A stretch of DNA of 41,717 bases from JANQFM01 sp035471925 (GTDB lineage Bacteria > Acidobacteriota > UBA6911 > RPQK01 > DATIPO01). Below are positions 24,154 through 31,860 of this stretch, piece after piece (position 1 is the first letter of the stretch; each line of letters begins with the position of its first letter). The notes below the pieces were generated by a model. It saw only the letters and a program-made list of their open reading frames with translations. It was not told the DNA's origin and ran no database searches. The stretch lies in NCBI GenBank assembly GCA_035471925.1, contig DATIPO010000027.1, forward strand, positions 1 to 41,717. Direction: 5' to 3'. The position numbers and the translations under genes were made by a program.

Positions 24154-26943
24154 ATGAAAGTTCGACTCAAACATCAACGGCTGAAACGGGCCCTGGACGA
24201 AAGTCGAATGAGCCAAAACCGCTGGGCTCAGAAGCTGGGACTTTCCAGCGGACACCTCTCTGAGCTGGTCAATGGAAAGCGGCCCTATCCTTCAGCCGAA
24301 ACGCGCCAGATCTTGCTGCAAGGCTTGAATCTCAACTTCAGGCAGCTATTCCAGGTGGAGGACGCGACCGAAGTTGAGGAAGGAGACGCCCGCGAGGGCT
24401 CTCCTTCCAACGACAGGGTCCGCGACAGATCGCTGGTTGACCTGCGGTTGGGTCCCGTCCGCCTGCGGCTGGACCGCGTCCGCAGCCCTATGGGCAAGAT
24501 CGCGCGCAGGGGAGATTCCCTCATGCATTCGATTCTGCAAGACATCCGCTTCGGACTGCGCACGCTGCGCAAAAGCCCCGCCTTCACGGCCGTGGCTCTG
24601 CTGGCCCTGGCTCTTGGAATCGGCGGAAACACGGCCATCTTTTCGCTGCTCAATGCCGTGATTCTGCGTCCGCTGCCCTTCCCGGACTCCGACCGCCTGG
24701 TGATGTTGTGGGAGACCGAGGAAGGCAACCCCAGAGCCTCGGTCTCGGCGCCCAACCTGGACGACTGGCTGGAGTCGGCCGAGGGATTGGAGAGCGGGGC
24801 GGCCATCCGCAATACAAACCACACCTTGCGCGGTCAGGGACCGGCTTTGCGGATCGAGGCCAGCCGCGTCTCGGGGACTTTTTTCCAGGTCCTGGGAGTC
24901 GAGCCGCAGGTGGGTCGGCTTTTCCGTCCTGAGGACGATCCTCCCGAGAACCCGCCACTGCGGGCCGTTGTCAGTCATGGATTCTGGCAGACCCATCTGG
25001 GAGGCGCCAGTAACCTCGAGAACCAGGGCATCGACTTGGACGGCAAGCGCTATCAAGTCATCGGAGTGCTCCCCCGGGGCTTCAACCTCCCCGCGCTGAC
25101 TTCGGCCGACATCTATCTTCCCCTCAATCTGGACGCGGCGATGAATCAGAATCGCGGTAATCACATGTATGGCGCGCTGGCCCGTCTCAGCGAGGGGGCC
25201 ACGCTGACCCAAGTCCAATCCCAGTTGGACGCCGCAGCCGAGTCCATCGAGCGGCGTTTTCCCGACAGTCAAGCCGGACGCGGGGTGCGGGCCGATCCGC
25301 TGCAACAGGCCTTGGTCGGGGACGCCCGCGAGCCCTTGGTGGCGCTTTCAATCGCCGTCGGATTCGTGCTGCTGATCGCCTGCGCCAACGTTGCCAATCT
25401 GCTGCTGGCCCGCGCCAGCGCGCGGCGTCGCGAGATCGCTATCCGCTCGGCTCTGGGCGCGGGACGGCTGCGCCTGATGCGCCAACTGCTGGCCGAAAGC
25501 CTGCTGCTCTCCCTGACGGGCGGAGTCCTGGGCGTGGCGTTGGCTTTGGCCGTGCTCGAACTTCTGCGTCCCGCCGCCGACTTGCCCCGCGTCGAAGAAG
25601 CCTCCGTCGATCCTTGGGTGCTGCTCTTCAGTCTGATGGTCAGCTTGCTGGCCGGAGTCCTCTTCGGGCTCGCGCCCGCCTGGCTCTCACCGCGTAAGGA
25701 CGTCCGCGCCGCACTGGTCGAGGGCGGACGCCATCAAGGCGACGCCTCAGGCTCAGGGCTGCGCGGAGCGCTGGTGGCCGCCGAAGTGGCCCTGGCCGTC
25801 ATCCTACTTCTGGGAGCGGGGATCTTCGTGCGCAGCTTCGCCCAATTGACTTCGGTCGAATCGGGCTTCGAAACCCAAGGACGCCTGATCTTCTTCAACT
25901 CCTCACCCTTTAGCGCCGACTTCGAGAATCATGGCCGGCTGGAGTTCTATCAGCAGTTGTCGGAGAAGATCGAAGGACTTCCAGGAGTCGAAAGGGCCGC
26001 CACGGGACTTATCCTGCCGCTGACCGACGCCCAAGTGGGAACCGGGTTGCTGGTGAAAGGACGCGAATACAAACCAGGCGAAGAACCTCAAGCCCGCTAC
26101 AATTCTGTTAGCCCCGGATATTTCGAAGCCATGGGCATTCCCCTCATTCGGGGCCGCCTGCTCGAACCGGGCGACCGCCTGGGACAGCCGGGCGCCATGC
26201 TCATCAACGAAACGGCAGCGCGCCGCTACTTTCCCGATTCCGATCCAATCGGGCAGTTCGTCCAGCCCACCATCGGACTGGGCGACCCCCAAGAGCCCGA
26301 TTCCTATCAAATCGTGGGCATCGTAGGCGATGTGCGCCAGGCGGGACTGCACCTTGATCCTGAGCCCCAATACTATGTGTCGGTCGCGCAGCAGACGTGG
26401 CCGATGACGGCTTTTGTGGTCAAAACCCAGCTTCAAGATCCAACGACGCTGCGTCAGGCCATCCGCATGGAGGCCGCCCGCCTCGACCGCGGGCAGGCGC
26501 TTCACGGCTTCGCAGCCATGTCGTCTCTGCTTGACGACAACGTGGCCCAACGCCGCTTCGTGCTGACTCTGCTGGGAGCTTTCGCCTCGGTCGCCCTGCT
26601 GCTGGCGGCGGTGGGAATCTACGGAGTCATCTCCTACTCTGTGCAACGGCGCCTGCCTGAGATCGGCGTCCGCATGGCCCTGGGCGCACTGCGGGCCGAT
26701 GTGGTCAAACTGGTCCTGCATCAGGCCCTCAAGCCGGTCGTCGCCGGACTGATCATTGGAGGTCTGGGAGCGCTGCTCTTGATCCGGCTTGTGCAGTCTC
26801 AGCTCTACCAGGTCGACACGGTCGATCCACTGACCTATCTGGCCGCCACCGCACTGCTCCTCTTCTCAGCCCTGCTGGCCTGCACTCTCCCAGCCTGGCG
26901 CGCCTCCAAAGTCGACCCCCTCCGCTCCCTTCGGACGACGTGA
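24154..26943 (+). CDS. XRE-type helix-turn-helix fused to an ADOP-type duplicated permease
   Basis: The frame is open for 929 residues. Residues 1-68 are an XRE/Cro-type DNA-binding domain (LKRALDESRMSQNRWAQK, LSSGHLSELVNGKRPYPS, LNLNFRQLFQ). A linker rich in arginine and acids covers about 69-123. From residue 124 the sequence is a complete ADOP permease: MHSILQDIRFGLRTLRKSP, LALGIGGNTAIFSLLNAVIL, a periplasmic core, an FtsX block with ACANVANLLLARASARRREIA, a second core and a second FtsX block ending WRASKVDPLRSLRT. The permease could also start at the ATG at 24523, where AGGGGAG lies eight bases upstream, so one or two products are possible. No ATPase gene is nearby. The family call is secure; the fusion must be confirmed. 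Confidence 0.85.
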   Translation: MKVRLKHQRLKRALDESRMSQNRWAQKLGLSSGHLSELVNGKRPYPSAETRQILLQGLNLNFRQLFQVEDATEVEEGDAREGSPSNDRVRDRSLVDLRLGPVRLRLDRVRSPMGKIARRGDSLMHSILQDIRFGLRTLRKSPAFTAVALLALALGIGGNTAIFSLLNAVILRPLPFPDSDRLVMLWETEEGNPRASVSAPNLDDWLESAEGLESGAAIRNTNHTLRGQGPALRIEASRVSGTFFQVLGVEPQVGRLFRPEDDPPENPPLRAVVSHGFWQTHLGGASNLENQGIDLDGKRYQVIGVLPRGFNLPALTSADIYLPLNLDAAMNQNRGNHMYGALARLSEGATLTQVQSQLDAAAESIERRFPDSQAGRGVRADPLQQALVGDAREPLVALSIAVGFVLLIACANVANLLLARASARRREIAIRSALGAGRLRLMRQLLAESLLLSLTGGVLGVALALAVLELLRPAADLPRVEEASVDPWVLLFSLMVSLLAGVLFGLAPAWLSPRKDVRAALVEGGRHQGDASGSGLRGALVAAEVALAVILLLGAGIFVRSFAQLTSVESGFETQGRLIFFNSSPFSADFENHGRLEFYQQLSEKIEGLPGVERAATGLILPLTDAQVGTGLLVKGREYKPGEEPQARYNSVSPGYFEAMGIPLIRGRLLEPGDRLGQPGAMLINETAARRYFPDSDPIGQFVQPTIGLGDPQEPDSYQIVGIVGDVRQAGLHLDPEPQYYVSVAQQTWPMTAFVVKTQLQDPTTLRQAIRMEAARLDRGQALHGFAAMSSLLDDNVAQRRFVLTLLGAFASVALLLAAVGIYGVISYSVQRRLPEIGVRMALGALRADVVKLVLHQALKPVVAGLIIGGLGALLLIRLVQSQLYQVDTVDPLTYLAATALLLFSALLACTLPAWRASKVDPLRSLRTT

Positions 26944-26958
26944 TGGGAGAGGGGTAGA

Positions 26959-28206
26959 TCAGCCGGGATTGGCCAAAATCAGGCCTGGAAACGCTGGGTC
27001 TTCGTCCACCAAGCCTGCAGCCTGGGCGACGCGGCGCAAGGCTTCGCTGCCAGGATTGGCCTGGGCTTCCGGGCCGCCGGCTTGCGGCGGCATCCAGAGG
27101 GCGGCGCGGCCTCCCGGCTTGAGGTAGCGAGACAGGCTGCCGAGAAGCGAATCGCCCGTGGCTCCAGGAGCTGCCAACCGTGCGCTCATTTCAGACTCGG
27201 GAGCCAGAAGAGAAGCGTCCAGCAAGGGCAAATCAAGGGCGCCTTTGAAGCATTCGGCTCTCGGACCGCCCGCCAATCTGCGAGCCGGAGCCAAGCCGGC
27301 TCTGCGGGCGCTGCTTTCCAAGTCACCCCGGCCGGACTCAATCCACGGCCCGAAGCCCAGCAGAATCAGATCGAAGGCCTCCTCCGGAAGCTGGGGCGCG
27401 GGGAACCCCTCGTTGAAGAAAAAGGCCGTTACCGGCGGGCGCTCAACAACCTGGGGACGCAGCCGCCGCAGATCCTCCACCATGCGCCCCAAGCGGACGG
27501 CCAGCAGTCCGATCAGGCCCGACTGGCGCCGTCTGGCCCGCAGCGAGGGACGAATCTTGCGCAACAGTTGGGGACGTTCGGCGGCCTCACTCAAGGCCGC
27601 TGCCAAGGCCATGCGCAGCAAGTCGGCGGCTTCCAGGTCGTCCTCCTGCCAGCGCAGGATGAACTCGGCCACCGCCAGGGCCTGCCTCCTCAACTGGCTG
27701 GGCCACAGTCCGCGCCGGGCCCGTGCCGCCGGACGCACCGACAGCCGCGCGCCGAACTCCAGGAAGGCCAGCCGCAGCTCCTCCAGCCGCTCGGGATCCA
27801 TCTCCAGAGCCCGGGCTCGGGCACGGGCCGCCAACATTCCCAGAGAATGGCGTTCGCACACCCACACTTCGTGCCCCAGCAACAGCGCCTGGGCCGCCGC
27901 CGCTCCCGAAGCGCCATAGCCGTCCAGCACCCGCGCCGGACGTCCGCCAGGCAGCAGCCGGTGCAGACTCTCCCGGGCCAGCCCGCAGGGAAATCCGTAC
28001 CCCCAGGGCAACCAGTCCGGCCAGGGCCCGCCGTCGAAGAGTTCGACATTCCACCCCCTCCCCGCCCCGCCGCCACCGTCCGGCTTCTGTACCGCTAGCG
28101 CACTCCGGCGGACTGCCGTTTGCGCTGATCCGCAAACCATTTCCTCAAAGGGAGCACCCCTCAAACCACTCTCAGCCGCAGCCTGATAACTGCTCTCATG
28201 TGTCAT
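26959..28206 (-). CDS. DNA-methyltransferase-like protein with degraded catalytic motifs
   Basis: The frame down from the ATG at 28206 encodes 415 residues. The start is uncertain because no good ribosome site exists; an ATG at 28140 is the alternative. A YGFP segment at 70-73 leads to VLDGYGASGAAAA (93-105), which aligns with the DPFxGSGT AdoMet motif of N4/N6 DNA methylases, followed by a long helical insert rich in arginine and leucine. At 279-288 the segment DLILLGFGPW stands where a methylase has TSPPY. The tail has YLKPGGRAALWMPP, like the VLKPGGR strand of class I methylases. So the fold seems kept and the catalytic tetrapeptide lost. It converges with the ADOP gene. Confidence 0.55.
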   Translation of the reverse strand: MTHESSYQAAAESGLRGAPFEEMVCGSAQTAVRRSALAVQKPDGGGGAGRGWNVELFDGGPWPDWLPWGYGFPCGLARESLHRLLPGGRPARVLDGYGASGAAAAQALLLGHEVWVCERHSLGMLAARARARALEMDPERLEELRLAFLEFGARLSVRPAARARRGLWPSQLRRQALAVAEFILRWQEDDLEAADLLRMALAAALSEAAERPQLLRKIRPSLRARRRQSGLIGLLAVRLGRMVEDLRRLRPQVVERPPVTAFFFNEGFPAPQLPEEAFDLILLGFGPWIESGRGDLESSARRAGLAPARRLAGGPRAECFKGALDLPLLDASLLAPESEMSARLAAPGATGDSLLGSLSRYLKPGGRAALWMPPQAGGPEAQANPGSEALRRVAQAAGLVDEDPAFPGLILANPG

Positions 28207-28292
28207 GAAGAGCACACTAGCATGCACCCCTGATACCTTTTTACACTCTAAATCCACCCCACAGTTTTCAAGGGGCACAGCCCCAAAAGGCA

Positions 28293-30626
28293 TCAGTCGA
28301 TTTGGATCTGAATGAGGCCGCTGGCGGAGGTGGGCAGAGGGTGCTTTGGTTGCCCGGAAGGCAGCCAGTTCTGCAGCTTCTGGGTGACGGCGCCGGTGTG
28401 GTTGTTGTTGAAGCTGAGGACGTCCAGGGGGCAGACGGTGATGCAGATGCCGCACTGGATGCAGGAGGAGTTGCCGTTGTGGAAGTCCTGCTGATTCTTG
28501 GCGAAGGACATCACGTCGATACCCACTTCGCAATAGCGGGAGCACTCGCCGCAGGTGATGCACTTGTCGTTGGACGAGATCTGTAGGGTGCCGAACCAGC
28601 GGCTCGTCATCTGCATCCACTTGGCCAGCGGGCACCAGTAGCGGCACCAGATCTTGCCTCCGAAGATGGGATAGAGGGCCACGGGGATGATCCCCACCAG
28701 CCAGATGTCGGCGATCAGCCGGTAGCCGCTGAAAAGGTAGGTCGTCAGGGCGCCATGCTGGTCCACCGTGGGGGCGGTGAAGGCCTCTCCGCTGACCCAG
28801 TAGCCCAACCCGATCTTGCCGGCCACCAGAGCCAGGGCGGCCACGGCCCAAATCAGCACGGCGGCGTTCATCCATTCCCAACGAATTGAAACGTCGCCCT
28901 TGGGAGCCAGGTGCCTCCAGGGATCGCCCAGAGTCTCGGCCAAGCCCCCGCATCCGCACAGCCAAGTGCAGTAGCGCTTGCCATGCCAGATGGTGAGGAT
29001 GGGGATCACCACCAAAGTGGCCGCCAAGCCGTAAATCAGGTAGAGCCAACCCACATCCCAGAAGAATTGCCAGAAGAAGAGGGGGAAAGCGTACTCGAAG
29101 CCCGAGGCATGCCACCAATTCCCCCGCCATCCCAGCACGGCGTTATCGGGCCACAAGCCGTGGACGAACCACATCACCCCGTTGGGAATGAGGAAGGCCA
29201 GCGTCCACTGGGCGCCCACCAGCGCCTTGAAGCGCTTCCTCTGGTAGCTGTCGTCATAGCGGACCCCCCAGCGGCGGTAGGCCTTGATGCCGAATACGGT
29301 CATGACCAAGCAGTAAGCCAGCGAGTACCAAAAGGAGCCGTTGACCTTGAAGGCCCAGCGTCCCTCGCCGATCTGCAGTCCCTGCCACCATTGCCCGAAG
29401 CTCTGCCCGCCGAAGAAATCCAAGGGAATGTCGAAGGGCCACAGCGGCGGCGAGGCCTTGGCGCCGTAGATGAAGTAGCAGACCAGGAAGACAGCCGCCA
29501 GGATGCCCGCGCGGCGCAGGTTCCAGCTTCCTTCCAGCCGGATGCCCACCCGGTCGAAGAAGTCCAGGGGCAGATCGGCGCCGATGCAGCGGAAGATGTG
29601 ATCGGCCGGAAGCTCCTTCGTGGAACCGTCCTCAAGGCTCTTAATGGTCACCGACTCGGGCCCGATCTCTTGTGCGGCGTGACGCAGGTAGAGGTCGATC
29701 TTGCCCTGCTCGACCCGCTCCATCACCTTGTCGACGTTGCGCTGCTTGGGGAAGGTGAACTCCTTGTCGGGAGCCGCCATGGCCACCCGGTTGCCTTGGT
29801 CGGCCAAGGCCACGGCAGCTTCGCAAGCCACGTCGCCGGCGCCGAAAACCACCAGGTCGCGGTCCTTCCAGTCCCCGGGATCGATGACGTTCTGATCAAT
29901 GCGTCCTCCGTGCTCGCTCTCGCCGGGGACCTCGAGGCGGCGGGGGTTGCCCGCCATGCCGATGGCCAGCACCACGCGGCGGGCCAGGTACTGGTCCTTG
30001 TCGGTCTTGACCTGAAACCCGTCCTTGTCGCCCTGGCGCTGGATGCCTTCCACGGTCTCGAAGGTTCGGATGTGGGGTGCGATGCCCAGTTCCTTGATCT
30101 GCTGGTCCCACTTCTCCAGCAGTTCTTCCTTCTTGCACTCCTGGCAGAAGAAGCGGGTCTGGTTGTCTTCGTTGGGAGGCTCCATGTAGAGGGGCTTGCC
30201 CTTGGTAAAGTTGCGGATCAGTTGGGCCGGACGCTGGGACTCGATCACGAGATAGCGCAGCCCCAGTTGCTGGCAGCGGTCGGCGGCGCCCAAGCCGGCC
30301 GATCCGGCGCCCACGATCAGCACGTCCAGCCACTGGCCCTGGCGCTCCTGGCTGGGATCCCAGCCATCCTGGGAGGCGTCTCGGGTCTGGGGGTCTATGC
30401 CCAGATCATTGTTGACGATGTGGTCGATAACGGCGCGTCCGCGGTTGAGTCCCAGCTTGATCAGCGGAGTTCCGGCGATTTCACCTGCCAGGTAGAGTCC
30501 GCTGACGTTGGACTCCCCGGACTCGCCGATGACGGGAAGGCGTCTGGCCCGGGCCGGGTCGAAGCCCGTGTCGAAAAGAGACTTCACTGCCTTGACCGGT
30601 CGTCTCAATACACTCCCCAGACCCAT
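28293..30626 (-). CDS. Flavin/NADPH oxidoreductase - membrane - ferredoxin fusion protein
   Basis: The protein of 777 residues combines three parts. First, a thioredoxin-reductase-like module has an FAD motif GAGSAG (106-111) and an NAD(P) motif GAGDVA (262-267); the segment GLYLAGEIAGTPLIKLGLN (43-61), normally the end of such modules, comes first. Second, several membrane helices (about 375-390, 430-448, 470-490, 515-545, 585-605, 635-655) are arranged as in NosR/NapH-type proteins, with CTWLCGCGG (553-561) and CRYWCP (661-666). Third, two 4Fe-4S motifs have cysteines 689, 692, 695, 699 and 722, 725, 728, 732. It probably moves electrons between NAD(P)H and a membrane or envelope partner; the partner is unknown. 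The ATG at 30626 has AAGG about ten bases upstream. Confidence 0.8.
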   Translation of the reverse strand: MGLGSVLRRPVKAVKSLFDTGFDPARARRLPVIGESGESNVSGLYLAGEIAGTPLIKLGLNRGRAVIDHIVNNDLGIDPQTRDASQDGWDPSQERQGQWLDVLIVGAGSAGLGAADRCQQLGLRYLVIESQRPAQLIRNFTKGKPLYMEPPNEDNQTRFFCQECKKEELLEKWDQQIKELGIAPHIRTFETVEGIQRQGDKDGFQVKTDKDQYLARRVVLAIGMAGNPRRLEVPGESEHGGRIDQNVIDPGDWKDRDLVVFGAGDVACEAAVALADQGNRVAMAAPDKEFTFPKQRNVDKVMERVEQGKIDLYLRHAAQEIGPESVTIKSLEDGSTKELPADHIFRCIGADLPLDFFDRVGIRLEGSWNLRRAGILAAVFLVCYFIYGAKASPPLWPFDIPLDFFGGQSFGQWWQGLQIGEGRWAFKVNGSFWYSLAYCLVMTVFGIKAYRRWGVRYDDSYQRKRFKALVGAQWTLAFLIPNGVMWFVHGLWPDNAVLGWRGNWWHASGFEYAFPLFFWQFFWDVGWLYLIYGLAATLVVIPILTIWHGKRYCTWLCGCGGLAETLGDPWRHLAPKGDVSIRWEWMNAAVLIWAVAALALVAGKIGLGYWVSGEAFTAPTVDQHGALTTYLFSGYRLIADIWLVGIIPVALYPIFGGKIWCRYWCPLAKWMQMTSRWFGTLQISSNDKCITCGECSRYCEVGIDVMSFAKNQQDFHNGNSSCIQCGICITVCPLDVLSFNNNHTGAVTQKLQNWLPSGQPKHPLPTSASGLIQIQID

Positions 30627-30760
30627 CGATCATCAACCTTTCGCTCAGTGCTTCAGACGGCCTTTTGTTTTTTCAGGGGCGTCAAGCGTCCTGCTTGTCT
30701 CCCCTTGGGGCCGACCTCCTACCCGCACTCTCTTAGATGCACCTGGAGCCATGCAAAATT

Positions 30761-30772
30761 CCAGGAACCTGG
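30761..30772. promoter_or_regulatory. Short palindrome upstream of the oxidoreductase gene
   Basis: CCAGGAACCTGG, two perfect five-base arms around two bases, lies about 140 bases before the ATG at 30626, in the 246-base gap to the MauE-like gene. It may be an operator; nothing else supports this. Confidence 0.25.
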
Positions 30773-30872
30773 TCGGATTTCCAACACTTTGTGGCCCTAT
30801 CTGACAACTGGTCCGCTGCTGTGCCGCATCCATCCGCGCTGACTGCGTTGCGCTCGGTCGGCCTGCTCAACG

Positions 30873-31832
30873 CTAGGTGGCGGGCTCCTGGGAGAAATGC
30901 CTGAAGGGCAGGCCCGAGTAGGTTTCTTCCACGACTCCGTCGCGGACCAAGAAGGACCGAGGCAGCTTGCGGGTCAGAGGCTTCAGGAAGGTCTCCGGCA
31001 TTTCCCGGGGCTCAAAGGCAGGACCGTGGGAGAACGTGAACTGAAAGACTTCTTGTGGAAGAGCCGGCGTGGCCACCCACAGCTTGGGTCCCGAGGCGTC
31101 GGCCACGTACTGGTTGATCTCGGGAATAGCGGCCAGAAACTTCTGGTTGTCGAGTCGGGTGAGAATCACCAGATGGGCGCCCTCGTCTATGCCGTTGAGC
31201 ATGTCGGCCAGACACACTTCCCCGGCTCCCTCTCCCAGGCAAATGTCCTCCACGCGGTCACCAGGAGAAAGACGGGTGGCATAGTCGTCCAGCGGCAGTT
31301 CATAGGCGTTGACGGCCAGCCACAGTCCGGCCGCAGCCAGCACCACGCCGGCGGCGGTCCGCCAGACGGGAAACGACGAGCTACCCAGGCGCCGTCCCCA
31401 GAAGGCCAGCAGGAGAGGCGGAACCAGCAGCAGGAGATCCTGCCAGAAGGCTTCCGCGGGAGTCCGCTGCACCAGGCTTCCGAAACAGCCGCAGTCGGCG
31501 CCTTCTTCCAGCAACCCTTGAGCGTCCAGGTAGTAGTTGTGGCCCGTCAAGTACATGAAGAAGACGACCAGGGCGGCGCTGGGCCAGAGGACCCAGAGCC
31601 GGTCGGTTCCGGTAATCAGAAGGGTCCCCAGCACGATCTCGAGAGCCAAGGCGATGTAGGCCACGGTTTGGGCCGAAAGCAGGAAGTCCAGGCCGTGATG
31701 CTGAATCGATTCCAGGAACAAGTCGGGATGAATGGCTTTGGCCCAGGCGGCAAAGAGAAGGACGGCACCCAGAATGACTCCGCCCAGCTTGCCCAATCCG
31801 ACTCTCCACCGGGGACGGGATTGCTCGCTCAT
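30873..31832 (-). CDS. MauE/DoxX-type membrane protein with a thioredoxin-like C-terminal domain
   Basis: From the ATG at 31832 the product has 319 residues. The first 180 form about five membrane helices of the MauE/DoxX class with the conserved ADCGCFG motif (112-118) in a loop. MauE-type proteins help disulphide formation or protein maturation in the envelope. After about residue 190 a thioredoxin-like domain follows: GDRVEDICLG, then LVILTRLDNQKFLAAIPEINQYV, and a closing PRSFLVRDGVVEETYSGL typical of TlpA-like folds. The CxxC pair is absent there, so it may bind rather than oxidise. The gene lies 28 bases after oligoendopeptidase F on the same strand, so they may be co-transcribed. A longer upstream reading frame is rejected because it overlaps that gene. 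Confidence 0.75.
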   Translation of the reverse strand: MSEQSRPRWRVGLGKLGGVILGAVLLFAAWAKAIHPDLFLESIQHHGLDFLLSAQTVAYIALALEIVLGTLLITGTDRLWVLWPSAALVVFFMYLTGHNYYLDAQGLLEEGADCGCFGSLVQRTPAEAFWQDLLLLVPPLLLAFWGRRLGSSSFPVWRTAAGVVLAAAGLWLAVNAYELPLDDYATRLSPGDRVEDICLGEGAGEVCLADMLNGIDEGAHLVILTRLDNQKFLAAIPEINQYVADASGPKLWVATPALPQEVFQFTFSHGPAFEPREMPETFLKPLTRKLPRSFLVRDGVVEETYSGLPFRHFSQEPAT

Positions 31833-31860
31833 AGTCTCGACAGTATACCTCAGGTCGATT

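Noticed and set aside
28272..28284. Terminator after the oxidoreductase gene
   Set aside because: Only a five-pair stem with a three-base loop and no T-run on the minus strand.
28207..29130. N-terminal extension of the methylase-like frame
   Set aside because: It runs antisense-free into the flavoprotein gene in another frame and has low-complexity arginine-rich sequence; the oxidoreductase frame there is clearly real.
28911..30842. Long plus-strand frame opposite the flavin/ferredoxin protein
   Set aside because: The minus strand encodes recognisable FAD, NADPH and 4Fe-4S motifs; the plus frame has none.
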